From: Nymphaea colorata
Taxonomy: Eukaryota; Streptophyta; Magnoliopsida; Nymphaeales; Nymphaeaceae
NCBI RefSeq assembly: GCF_008831285.2
Contig: NC_045145.1
Coordinates: forward strand, 8,614,802 to 8,678,801
Reading direction: 5' to 3'
DNA length: 64,000 nt
The translations under genes were made by a program, and so were the position numbers. Below the pieces are notes generated by a model. That model was given only the letters and a program-made list of their open reading frames with translations. It made no database searches and was not told the origin of the DNA. Shown piece by piece: positions 10,660-23,094 of this stretch. Position 1 is the stretch's first letter. Each line of letters opens with the position of its first letter.

Positions 10660-13014
10660 AGTTCTTTGCTTATTAGAGTTGTTTCCTCATCTGATCATGC
10701 TATTTTAGCTTTTTGTTTGACTCAGCCTTCACAGGATTGTTGGAAAGGAATTTTCAAATACTTCAAACATGGGGAGGATTATGCTAAATGCAAAATGATT
10801 GTTTCCAAAACTTGATTAGCCCCTGCAAGGAGTTATCCAATGATTCGTCTTGTCTCAATGCTTAATAGAGTTAGGCGAGTGCTGAGCAGATGGAACAAAT
10901 CTAAGTTTGATGGAATTGACATGCATGTTGCTGATTTGTGTAGGTCTTTGGATGAAATTCATGCAAATCAAATTATGGTTTACATTGAGTGGTCTGTTAA
11001 AGAAGAGCAAACTGATACTCAACTGTTTGAAGCTCTGAAAAGAGAAGGGATCATGTTAAAATAGAAAGCTAGATCTTGTTGGTTATAAGAAGGAGATGGC
11101 AACAATTAATGTAGCAGTGAAAGAAAAGATCAAGAAGAATACTATCAGCAAAATAGAGATGGATCCAAGGCTGTTTGAGGACTTAAGGTAGATTCATGAT
11201 GTCTGTTTTTCAAAATTTCATAGATTTTTAGTCTAGGATAATTCTAATGGAAATCTCCCTAGAAATTTTTGGGATGGCCCAAAAGTAACTAGAGAGGAGA
11301 ATGAGATGCTCCTATCACCCATTTAGGATGAGGAAATTGCTTAGACTATGACTTAAGCTAATTCATATAGTTCTCCTGGATGGCTTCACTTATAGATTTT
11401 TTTAGCATCATTGGGATGTTGTTGGTCAGATGTATCTAGGGCAATTAGAGACTTTTTCAGGAAAGGGAAGACGTTGAAAAGAATTCACCAAAACCATATT
11501 GTCTTGCTTAAAAAGGAGGGGGATATCAATCATATTTCTAATTTTAGGCCAATAGCTTTAGGTAGTAGTATTTTCAAGTTTATTTCAAGGGTGATGTTTT
11601 CTCGAATGAAAAATATTCCTTCCAGGATCATTTCTAGTTGCCAAGGGGCATTTTTGTCAGGAAGAATAATTCACTATGTTATTTTTTGGCCCATGAATTG
11701 ATCCATTCTATGGCTACGAGCTCAATCTCTAGACTATGCCTAAAATTGATCTATCCAAACCACACGATAGGGTCAATTGGCACTTGCTAGAGGCAGCTTT
11801 ATTGCATCTTGGTTTTCATTCTACTTGGGTGGAGAAAGTTATGAGGAATGTTTCTACTGCTTCATATTCATTATTGATAAATGGCAGAGAGGGTTTGTTT
11901 TTTTTTTTTAATGGAAGGGTCCTCCACCAAGGCAACCCACTTTCTCTTACTTATTTTTTATCATCATAAAAATGATATATAGAAGACTTCAATATGTTGT
12001 GCTGAATCATGATTGGCAAAAGTGTTAAATGTTTGATGTAGATTCTAGTTCATATGAAATATGGGACTGGGATACAAGTCAGTGTTGACAAATCAATTTA
12101 TTTTCCATTCAGCATGAGTGATAGACTTTGTAATTTGGTAAAAAGGATCACAATGGTTGGACCAAAGGATGTTTTTCTACTAAATACTTAGGTTTGCCTC
12201 TCTCTCCTACTAACCTTGCTATCACCTGTTGGGATGAAGTGCGGATTAAGTTCAAAAGAAACTTGGCCTTTGGAAACCAAATATGCTTTCATACTCTGGC
12301 AGAATCTGTCTGAATGGACCCGTACTATTTGCTACTCTACCTTACTAGCTCGTAGTTTTAAAATGTCCTAGTTTTTGTTGTTAAAATGTTAGAGGATCGT
12401 TTTGTAAAGTTCCTTTGGGGTGAGACTGAGGGGAATCATAAAGCCTACTTTCTTTCTTGGAAAATTCTCTCTATGCCTGCTAAAAAGGGTGGAATTGGTA
12501 AGGAAGATTATTGAAATTAACAATGCATGTTTTTCATTTCTTGGATGTATAGCTCTAATGAAGGATCCCCTTATGGGCTTCTTGCCACAGATTCAAGCAT
12601 TTACATCATAACAATATGTGGTGATGTAAGAGTAAGAAGAGTCGGTCTCCCCTTATGGAAAGATATAATAAATTGTTTGAAAAATATCAATAGCAATATT
12701 CTATGGCAAGTGAAAGATGATTCCAATGTAAAGTTTTGGATTGACCCTTGGAAGGAAGACCCTTTTATTGGTGTGGGTTGCCGATTGCCAGTCGTTGGCT
12801 CTGTTGTTTGTAGGTGGTCATAAGAGGAGCAAAGAGATGAGAGATGGAAAAGAATTAGAGAAAGAGAGAAAAAAACGAATGAGGTTACAATTTTATAGAG
12901 TTTGTGAAAATTTGCTTGTTGTTGCAACAATTTCAATAAATTTATGGGAAATTTGGAATGCTTTCAAAACAATTGCATCATCACGTCAAAACATTTTATT
13001 AAAATAAAAAAAAG
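10660..13014 (+). mobile_element. L1-type LINE, 5'-truncated and degenerate
   Basis: This is a non-LTR retrotransposon relic. In order on the plus strand one sees the end of the endonuclease/linker region (10680-11100), then the reverse transcriptase start with FRPIALGSSIFKFISRV (in the frame at 11411-11701). Next comes KIDLSKPHDRVNW with ASYSLLING and VLHQGNPLSL (11736-11969), matching the L1 blocks KLDMSKAYDRVEW and GLRQGDPLSP. The thumb block near 12410-12500 (FLWGETEGNH in another frame) and a zf-RVT-like end, LWQVKDDSNVKFWIDPW, follow at about 12700-12760. The FADD catalytic box is not found between 11970 and 12060. Frames change several times and stops are common. A short A-rich tract at 13003-13014 may be the old poly(A) tail. 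Confidence 0.82.
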
Positions 13015-13214
13015 GGCATACTTGCTAACTATTCCAGCTTATCTCCATCCATGACCATCCAACTAAGAAATAAATTCTTTATCCCATTCCAATCAAACAT
13101 TCAACAAAATGGAATGGGCAGCAAATTTTCCATTCCATTCATTCTGGGAAACATCTTTTCAGAAATTTATTTCTGATTTCAATTTTCAGGTGGTCAAACT
13201 ATACCTAAAGGGCA

Positions 13215-15040
13215 ACTTTCCATGGTAGTTCAATAGGATCCTCAACATCCTATTCCACTTGACTTGTGAAAGCAAATTGTTCATCGGTCATGGAACAATA
13301 TTTGAAGTTCACAAGAATAAAACCAAATTGATCAATTTTAATGTATTTTTCATGTGGGCTAAGAACATCATACCACTGATATTTGAACAACATGAATTTC
13401 AATCTTGGATGATATTGAACTTCAATAATATCAATGATGAGCAAATAATATGTCATGCCACCAATTGTTGTACATTTATCTTTAACACTTGAGAAGCACA
13501 ATGTCTACACAATTATTACAGCACCGCTATTTTGTGTTTGTCTTCTTTTCTATGCACTTTTAGTATGACACTTATACCCATTTATAATGTATTCTTGTAT
13601 ATTTTGCCAATAAGTTGAGGATTTTGAGCAAGGTATATAAGTTCATTATTGATTATTGCATTTGCTTCTTTTACCTACATAACACGACCATGAAACCCCT
13701 CAAAAAAATTTGTCTGATGTATGATCTCTACTTAACGAGGTCTTTTTGATTTTTTCCCCTAACCAAAGCTAAGTGTCTTCAACAAGATGAGTATTTAAAT
13801 GTCCTATGATGTCAAAAAAAGATGGTGGAAAGATCATTTTCATATGACTATTATTGTAGCATGTTATTGTAATTGGTTTAACTTAGGTTTATGTAATGTC
13901 ATTGAATGTATTTTTCTAAAAAACATGCATAACTCAATAAGAACAGAGCTAACTTTGCATGAAAATATTCTTAACACAACCAAAGGAAGAAATTGATGTG
14001 ACAACATACGACGATAATTAGTTTTTAGGCTATAAATTCTTTTTGCCTTCATGCGTACATGTCGTGAGATGCTAGCTGCATAGTTATCAGAAACTTTCAG
14101 ACTTTTCAAAACTTCTCAAAAAAAAAATTATTCTTTTTTCCTCATGTAATAGCTTGTAGCAAGTAAATATATTTTTCCTCATTGGAATTGTGGATACAAT
14201 GCATGTTTCATGTTCATCTCTTCTAGGTCAATATGTCCATTAAAATGATCTTTTCTCTTTCCCTCTATATTTAATAACAGTGTGTCATTAATGTTACCAC
14301 ATATATTTTTCTCTATGTGCATTACATCCAAATTGTGACACAAGATATTATGTTCCCAATAAGGTAAAGTAAAAATATTCTCTTTTTCTCAATTATAGGT
14401 AATCTAATATCTACGCTAGTTAATTGTTCTAGTACATCTGTTTCAAATAATGCAGCAGGAAAAACTCTCTTATCAACATCACTATCAACTGAAAATTTAT
14501 TAAAGTTGGACTTATGGTCTACAGGCAAAAATCTCTGATGTCCCCTATAACCAATTTTTGCTTGAGCTTCAAATAAAGAGAGCAAGTACCCTTGCTGCAT
14601 AGGGAACATGACAGTTTTCCTTTCGTACTCCAACTTGATAAGTTTGCATAAGCAGGAAAGTCATTTATTGTTCATTGTAATGCAGGTCACAACTAGAACT
14701 ATTGTTCTGTTTATGCATCCTATGTTTTAATACCATCATCTCATAGAAATTTGAACTTATTAATTAGTGGTTGTAACAGAACATCCATTTTATTTCCAAG
14801 TGTTGTTGGACCAAAAATCAACAATGTCAATATTGTTGATGTCAGCTTCATGCAAATCCGTAGAGGCAAATATATGCAACTAAAAACACTAGCCAGATGC
14901 AATATGACACAACAAAAGTTCTAAAAGGTTAAATCTATCACTTGCTAGACCCAATCTGACATTGTGACTGTCTAGTGCAAATGTTGGATACAACTCATCA
15001 AAAGATTTCCAAGCTTGTGCATCATCAGATGTCTAATAGC
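13215..15040 (-). pseudogene. CACTA (En/Spm) transposase TNP2, decayed
   Basis: The TNP2 order is preserved down the minus strand. It begins with AWKSFDELYPTFALDSHNVR and LGLASDRFNL near 15030-14940, followed by IFGPTTLGNKMDVLLQPLI near 14810-14750. GYRGHQRFLPVDH is near 14550-14510, and NLDVMHIEKN-like sequence is near 14330. IRRCVNLK-like and LPLVVLRIFSCKVSSVLIEL sequence (13864-14109) comes next, then an IFPPSFFD-like block near 13830. The C-terminal DUF4216-like part, IIEVQYHPRLKFMLFKYQWYD, is within 13250-13501 and ends in FYVEDP near 13240. Several frameshifts and stops break it. TNP2 normally binds and cuts CACTA ends. No intact CACTA termini were found around it. Confidence 0.85.
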
Positions 15041-18000
15041 CATGACATACAAGAACCATGATAATGAACAATGAGATTATAAGATGCATAGATCCAAGGC
15101 AGCTGTTGGGGTGCAATTGTGCTGATCACTTTTTCAGCCAATTAAGTGTGTGAAACACTTTGAACTTAATTTTACCTAATTTGGGGTCCAAACCAACCTT
15201 CTAGCCATGTGCAGGAAGCCCTTGTGGACCATGTGCTAATAGTAACCTTTTCAAATAGAAGATTGGCATCATTTAACACATATATAGAGCATAAGATCCC
15301 CACCAAGTGGAGCGAATGATTGATTTGTTCCACCTTGATTGAGAAAATTGACCAATGGGGAGCCAACCTTGATGATAGCAAGCTGACTCGTAGAAAATAG
15401 GATGATACCTATGCCAGATTAGAAACTATGATGCAACACTAGGTCTGATTCCCTTAATGGTTAACTGTAAGTGGTGTTGCTTCATGCAATTAGATCATAT
15501 GTAATTTTTAAATCATTTGCATATGTATGCCTAAACTAACAAGAGTAATACACAATAAAATAAAACTATATGATATGCATAACATTAAGAGAAATAAACT
15601 AAAATAAATATAGTCAAATGAACTAAAATAAACCTTAGCTAGATCAATAAAATGGTATAAAAGCAAGACTAGACTGAAAATTAACTAGCCTGGAGAGGAA
15701 GATGAACAAAAGTAAACCATCCTAAACAGGAAAATGAACAAAATCAAAATAGTTTAAGTAGGAAAAAAAGAAAAAGAAAAAGAATGAAAATAATCTACCA
15801 AAATCAAGAAGAAAACAAATTAAAAGCAAACTAACCTAAGTATTAAACTGAACAAAAAGAAACTAGCGTAAGTAGGAAAATAAAAAGCAAACTAGTCTAA
15901 ATAGGAAAATGTGAAAAAAATAAACTAGCCTAAGAAAGCAAAGCAAAGAAAGAAAAGAAAAATACATGGCATGCTACTTCTTGAGTTTTGACCTAGAATT
16001 ATGCTCAAAAAGCTGCAGGCTAGAAAGGGATGGCTCGTCGCTAGTGCAATTGGAGCCAAATTTACTGGCCCAGAGTCTAGAACCTAGCCTAAGATAGACT
16101 TAGACCCCATCAAAATTTCTAATCCAGCCTCACACTAGCTTTTTTCTTAATAGAAACAATCATAATTGAGCAATAGCATACATCATGTACACCAGAAAAG
16201 CTATGCCCCTTGAGGCCAAATGGTGGAGCCCATTCACTAATAAATCTTTCGAAAGCAAAAAAAGAAATGCAAAACTATTAATTTGGGCAAGATGGGTGCT
16301 GCATTATTATCCTTTTCAGCCAACAATGAATGAAGGAAGGAAGATCCTTGATAATGCAAGTCACCCTCCTCCCTCAAAAGACAGACCATTCCTTCCATTT
16401 GAAAGAACAAATATTGGAACTAAACAACAAAATATCCAATCTTAATAAAAAAATGTCCATTTATTCATGCTTCAGCAGACAATTTTCAAATAACCATTGA
16501 TCACCATGCTTCTCAATCTCTCTCACTTTCTCTCACAGCTCCATTTTCAGTAAATTTATTTTCTTCACTCATGAATCTATATAGATCATTTTCTTTCTAA
16601 CTTTTCCACTCAAAAAAGGCTATTTGTCATTGTTAGATTTGGCAGCCTAAATAGTTATCAAGGACCAACCTAAACAATTTAAATATGAACATTTTGGAAA
16701 ATTAACACAATTGTAATGAACAATCTGACAATCATTCCAAACAACATAGAAGAACCAAAACTAGAAATAAAGAAAACACTTGATATCCGCCTTTCCAGAA
16801 GTATCTTAACTAAAGAGATAGTAAAAAATATAGCGCCAAAGCTAATCTTCAACTACAATGAGCAACGAAGATATTTTAACCATGACGATGTAAAATCATC
16901 TAATTTTATTGATATTCAAGGAAGATTTATATCAATTCACAGAACCTAAGCTTTATCATTTTACCCAGCCCATAATGTCAGATAAGGAAGATGGAAAACC
17001 ATATTTGCTCATACAATCATTGATGCATGAATAGCAGATGAAGTAGTTGCAGAAGATACACACTATTCAAAGAGAAGTATTGTCAGATCAAAGTAGAGGG
17101 AACCGAGCAAACATACGAACTATGAAAGATACTAAAAAAGCACACTCAAAATTCAATCAAGAAAAAAAGATAAAAAAAACTAGAAAGGCACTATACATGG
17201 TGAATCTATAGCAAGCACATACTGCCTGTTTAAGTGGTCATTCAAGAATGTCATTACAGCTTTATCATGATCACCTACTCAAAACATGAGCAGAGGGAGA
17301 ATCATCACTAGAACATGGTAAAAACTTAAGAGAGATAAGGTCTTCACTTGTTTGCAATCATGCAAAAGTCTTAAACAGATAGTCTAGGTATTAAATGAAC
17401 AAGAATCAATAAGATGTGATTTATAGAGAAGTGCTTGGCCTCATTAGTGGACCAGCCAATTAAGTAGATGTACAAAACTTACTTCAAAGTTTAGACATAG
17501 AGATTTACTCGAAAACTTTATAGTTTCAACTTGATTCATTGGAAGACGAATAAGAATGTAGTAACATGAACACAAACTGACATTTAATGAAACACATGTG
17601 GACTTAATATGTGTTTTGTGGTTTATTTGACATGATCAAATGGGAACTTCATATGTATGGCCTTGACACAGACTTCGTGCAAGGAGTTTATGTGGACTTT
17701 GTATTTACGGATTTGTCATAAACTTTATCTATATGGATGTGATGTGGATTTCATATGTGTGCACTTTATGTGAACTTGGTATTACATTGTTATACTATTA
17801 ATAAGCTTAATGTTTTACTGATTTTTCTATTCTATGTAGCTCCCTTATTGTTATGTTGTCATCGGTTGACATGTTTTCCCAAACCATCTTGCATGAAAAT
17901 TGTTATTCTATGGTTGGTTTGTTCTAATACATCCGTTTAGTAAGTTGACATTTTTCAACCTCTTGGACCATGCAACTATTTGTGCATTATTATTCTTGGA

Positions 18001-21000
18001 TCAATGTCGTAACGGTCCAAGTTGATATCTTGAACTTGTATAATTTAATGATCTTATGCATATACGCACTAAAATTTGATATCTTTCTTTCATAGATTTT
18101 ATTATGAAAATTTGGAGACAACAATGGTTGTAGTTTTACCTTTCCACTACTCATGTATGTTACCTTTGCTTCAAGCATGTGTTACCTCAAACTTGTTTCA
18201 TGCCTTTAGGTAAATGATGAGGTGCATGTGGAGATCATCCTTGTTATGATAGTAGAACACAGGTTATGTGAATAAAAGTTTATGCCATAAATGATGGAAA
18301 AATAAGGTCACTTGCTTGGATGTTATGATATTTGTAACTAGTTCTTTTCTTAAAATTAGTTTCTTTTACTTACACTGGCTATTTATTTAGTTTCATACAT
18401 TGAAGTAAAAGTATCCTCAACTTGGTATAAAGAAAAAAATGTTAATAATCTTATTGTTACATCTCAACTGTTTCATGATATTGCAAAAGGTCTTGCCTTC
18501 ATGAAAATAGAGATAGGCTTGTAACTAGAAATGTCATATGTGACCATGCATTTGTGGCAATTCACAAGTGTAATGTTAAATCTCCTCTATGATGCATGCT
18601 AATTTCATTCCCCTTGTCAGGAAGTCCTCCATAACTATAAAAAGAATTCTCACTACACATGTGATGAGGTGAAAATCTTGAAACTTGAACCCCACTATTG
18701 TGTCACAACACTTGGTTCATAGATCCCAGCCTATCTTTCAATTGGTGTTGGTGGGACATTTATTCAGGCTCTTGAGACACTACTTTTTCAAAGCAATGGC
18801 AATCTAATTTACCTTTGACATAAAGTGGTAGACAATTCTTATGCAACAAGTTCAATTAGATACTATGGTTCCAACCTTGAGTTTATCTATCTCAAGTTTG
18901 AGATTCATATTTCTTGTCAGTTAATTGGAACAAGAAAAACAAGTGTTTCACTCATTTTCTCCCTTTCTATTTTATATTTCTATTTCATGATTGAAGGAAA
19001 GGTGCTAACATAGTGGAAGGGGGATGAGTTCAAGATTTATGGCAGAAACTAATTCCTGCACCTCTCCTTTTCTCAGCCTAGGAGCTAAAAGACTAGTGAA
19101 ATTATAGCAACGAATCTCAAAGCACAATTGAAAAGGACAAGGTTTTAGATTGTGGTGTTGGTGTAAATATCTGGTCCTAGTGGATAATGCATGGGATGAC
19201 GAAAGAGAAAGGGAGGGAGATGTGTGATTTATGTTGTATGATTGGGCCCCATGAATAGAGATAAAATATGAGTAGGTGGCTACTGGAAGTAAAAAGACTT
19301 TTTCTGTGAAAATTTTGTTTATACTTGCTTTACCTATGTAATGTTTCTGCTTGATTGGTTTTTCTTTGTTCTTGATTACTTTCATTGCTTGTATCCTTGT
19401 GACATGTTAATGTATGGAACAAGAGTTAGACCTGAAATTCCTTTTTAAACATTTAATAGGAAATTTCTATTTACAAGCCTACTTCTCAACAGTTTTTTGG
19501 GAGTCGCAAGAGGTCTTGCTTCCTTCATGAATCTGAAAAGCCAATCATATATTAGGACTTCAGACATTGGATATCTTGCTGGACATGGTCAATGCCTTGC
19601 TTCTTGTGTTCAAGTGTTACCTTTACATAAATTTTTAATACAGATGTTAATGTTAGCCATAACAACATTAGTAAAAGTGATGATGCTATTTCAGGAATAC
19701 AATGCAAAGTTATTGGAGTTCAGGCTTGGAAAAGATGGACCAGTTGGTGGTAAATCACATGTTTCAACTTGAATGATGAGCGGTTGGGGATGATTCCCCA
19801 ACATTTATCATGACTATCATGAGTTTTTCTTGTGTTATCTTAGCGAGAATCACTGCAATGAGTTTACGAACACTAACTGTTGAACCTATTCTAGAATTCT
19901 GTCTATTCAGTCACAATAATGGAATTTGAAGCAAGACTGGTGAAGATGGAAGAGATATCAAAAAACTCTGTCCAATGGATTATTGTTATCCTCCTAAGCT
20001 ATGGGTTGTGGGATATTTTGAAGTATGCTACGAAGATCATATTTTGAAGTATGCTACGAAGATCATATTTTGAAGTATGCTACGAAGATCTTACTTCAGA
20101 TATTATTCAATTGAGTTTATGAGTTCATGAAGCTCAATACCTCTTGATAATTCAAATAATGGAATATTTAGAAACTCCACTAAGTGACTGCTTTAATGAA
20201 CAAAGAAATAGAGGCATCCCATGATCAACAATTATTGTACCATCTATGATGAAGCATATGTTAGAAGCCATTGCTATTCCCACTGTTACCAAATGCTTCA
20301 TGCAAATAAGGCAGAATTTGAAATTGTGTCCATAAAGAGAACAAATATCATAGATATAAGGAACCATTGTGTAATCTTTGTTCTTGATATCTTGCTCTTG
20401 CCTTGGCCTTATATATGAAGGATCATGAGTGTACTAATTATGTTATAGGTTGCCCCAAGTAAGAGCAAGAGGTATCAACTGTTCGTGAGTGTACTAATAT
20501 TATGATATGCTATCACTATATTATCAATAATGGTTGTACTTGTGCAACTGTAATTTAGCAATCTTCAACATTCAACTAAAAGTGATTTCTAGAGACTTCT
20601 TCAATAGCCTGGTTTTTGGCATTAAAAAGAATCATGTTTGGAAAGTTAAAACCTGGTTTGTATATTGTATCCAAATTGACAAATATGATTTTAAAACCTG
20701 GTTTAGAGATACGGGTTTCCACAAAACCTGGTTTCCTCATAGCTAGGTTTTTTCTTGAGGTGCTTATCGAAATGCACCCTTATAAATTAGTTGAAAGTAA
20801 ATTTAAACAAAACGGTTTGACATGTGTTTTCCTTGAATATGTAGATCAAAACAAGTTCAGTTACCTACATCCTCCAACTTCAACGTGTCTATATCTCCAA
20901 GTATGTTTTGTTCGATGTGAACAAATCTCTACGTAACTAGGAAAATTGATTGATTGAATGACTAGTTCCCAACACCTCTCACACTTCCAAGATGATATTG

Positions 21001-21445
21001 ATACATATAATAGAATGCCATCAAATTGACTGCTGAAATTGTTCCACTACTTAAAATGTGCATCACAATAAATAAGTTTTTACTATATGTGGCATATTCA
21101 TTCAAGTTTTAAGCAACTTATGGCCACAGAATTGAAATTTGTACTTGTAATTTTCTAGAATAAGCATAGGATCTTATAAGAGAAAGACTTATCTTTATTG
21201 CATTTTTTTTTTGTTTTAGATGTATAAAAATGACTTTTAGGTTGAACACAATGTTCAGTTTTAAGAAATTTATGTAACTTTAAATCTAAAAAATTAACAC
21301 TTAATTTTCATATTCACTTCACATGTTAGTTTGAATTGGTGTTTCACGATAGGAGTGCACGTATCTTAAAGGTGATTGATGACATGAAAAAATGTTATAA
21401 ATCTTTTTCATGTGAAAGAAAGAAAATAGTGGGAGGTTTTTGTAA
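15041..21445. other. Long AT-rich gene desert, nothing recognised
   Basis: I find no host gene or classifiable transposon domain here. A-rich sequence with repeated AAACTAGCCTAA-type words covers about 15600-15960. Around 17580-17770 short phrases like GTGGACTT...ATATGTG recur, suggesting a very decayed tandem array. The 91-residue plus frame at 19497-19772 and the 106-residue frame at 20616-20936 match nothing I know. The latter overlaps several AAACCTGGTTT repeats and is probably transposon-derived. Confidence 0.45.
20015..20092. repeat. 26-bp tandem repeat, three copies
   Basis: The unit ATTTTGAAGTATGCTACGAA followed by GATCAT occurs at 20015-20040, 20041-20066 and 20067-20092. The first two are identical. 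The last ends CTT instead of CAT. It is a recent short tandem expansion with no coding context. Confidence 0.95.
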
Positions 21446-21740
21446 GGATGTCAACGGATCGGACACGAATCAGATCTATCATTTTATTATATTTGGTTTC
21501 TGTAAGTGTTTGTATATTTGAATTTAAATTCAGATTCAAATATAAATAAAGAAAATACTATATCATATCTGAATGTGAATTCACAATCCCAATCTGATTT
21601 GAATCTTATTTTGAAATTAGCATCCGACTCCAAGTCCAAGTTTTAATTTGTTGAAATTAGATACCAATTTTTTTATGTTTATAAATTTTTTAAAAACGGT
21701 TTGAACAGATATTAGAACTAAATACAATTTATTGACATCC
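21446..21740. mobile_element. Small TIR element of the GGATGTCAA family
   Basis: The stretch starts GGATGTCAA and ends TTGACATCC, a 9-bp perfect inverted repeat. The interior is rich in words such as GAATTCAAAT, GATTTGAATC and TCCGA. Related interiors occur near 40711, 50217 and 55366. It has no coding capacity. The target duplication is unclear. Confidence 0.5.
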
Positions 21741-22315
21741 TCAAGTATAAATCCAGTTGAAGCATAATGTGCTTGGGTATGGTGGAGACGTTTTGACTAC
21801 CGAACTGCACAGACTAGAAATAACGGCGTAGAGGCCTAAATAATGCAGGGGATAGGGGTGGGCATTGGGTCGGCCCGTTAGGAACTGGGTTCGGGCCAAC
21901 CTGATGTTTGAAACTCAAGCCCGGTCCGGCCATGCCTGATTATAATAAAAAACTATTCTTTACAATATAAAATAATTTGTAATATAAAATATACTTTTAA
22001 TAATAAAATATATATTATTAATAATAAAATATATATTTTTTAAAGTTTATCCAATCGAGCCACCGTCAAGCTTATCCGAACCGGCTCATCAAACCGGAAC
22101 CCAAACCTGAACCGGGTTTTTTTGGGTCTGAACTGGGATCGAACGGGGCTGTGTACCGGGCCCTCACCCTCCGCCTGGCGTCCAGCGGGGGACGATGACC
22201 GTCGGGGTGTTTATATGTCCATCTTACAGTGGTACGGCTTCAGTCAGGGCGTTACGCATGGCGCATATCTAGTGGGGAATTGTGCCGTACGCCGCCTGCT
22301 GGCTGGCTGCATTCG
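21741..22315. other. Non-coding sequence with a second dispersed repeat
   Basis: About 21850-22140 carries GGGGTGGGCATTGGGTCGGC, followed by words such as CGGGCC and AACCGG around an AT core (21945-22040). This pattern is common in short non-autonomous plant elements. From 22120 to 22320 the sequence becomes GC-rich. No gene seen. Confidence 0.4.
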
Positions 22316-22880
22316 TTAGATCTTCGGAGCCCTTATCTTCCAACTCCTTTTTCCCTTCCCAAGCTTTTTGATCCATTTTAACTCTCTTTTCTTAAATCGT
22401 ACGTCTTTTTTCTGCGTTACAGGATTTCTGTAATCCTTGAGGAGGATTCCCTGCCTTTACTCTTCCTTCGTTACCAAGGTAACCAGTCTCCCAGGTTTCA
22501 AAGCGATCTCATTCGAATCCATTTTCCGAGATAGAATTGAGGCTTTGACGTGTATAAAATGATTATGCGTTTCAAAGGTGGGAACAGATATACTTCGCAG
22601 AGTGGAGACATATACAAGCTCCAAGCTATAAAAGTTAGCCTCAAAAGCGGAAACGTATGACATGTACGTCGTCTGTGCGTGCTGGTGCAATTGATTAGAT
22701 CTTCCAAGACCGTTTCTTCCCCCTCCCTTTCCCCAGTTGTAGAAGCTCCTTAACTCCAGATCTCTCCCTTTATATAAATCTGTCTTGCGTATTTTCTGCG
22801 TTGGGTTGCTATTTTTCTTGCTGATTCCTCAGGAGGATCCCCTGACTGCACGATTCCTTGGTTACCGAAGCAATCAGTCG
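22316..22880. repeat. Diverged tandem duplication upstream of the HAD gene
   Basis: Two blocks share the same order of words about 379 bp apart: 22316-22490 and 22695-22880. Both begin TTAGATCTTC and pass through TTTTCTGCGTT, then AGGAGGAT(T/C)CC(C)TG and CTTCCTTCGTTACC or ATTCCTTGGTTACC. They are clearly homologous but diverged, with several indels. The second block carries the TATA-like box of the HAD gene; the first does not. Confidence 0.6.
22770..22779 (+). promoter_or_regulatory. Candidate TATA box of the HAD gene
   Basis: The sequence TTATATAAAT lies about 320 bp upstream of the HAD start codon, in pyrimidine-rich promoter-like sequence. If used, transcription would begin near 22800 and leave a 5' UTR of about 290 bp. 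Placement is inferred from sequence only. Confidence 0.45.
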
Positions 22881-23094
22881 CTGCTTGACACTGGGCCGAT
22901 AGAGAGGAATTAAGTGGTCGTACGTCGAATATTTGCGGCTTTTCTTGTTCCATGACACGGTTCCACGAATTGGGTAGCGAGATTTTTGTGGTGTTTTGAC
23001 AGACTACATCTGTTGGTGGAAGGGCAGGGATTGATTTTCTGTAATTTTTGGAGGGGACGCTAGATTGGTAGGGTTTCTTGGTGGAGACGTGGCC

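Noticed and set aside
23065-23094. Upstream TTG as start of the HAD protein
   Set aside because: Plant nuclear genes start at ATG, and the ATG at 23095 has a good context; the extra residues are not expected in the family.
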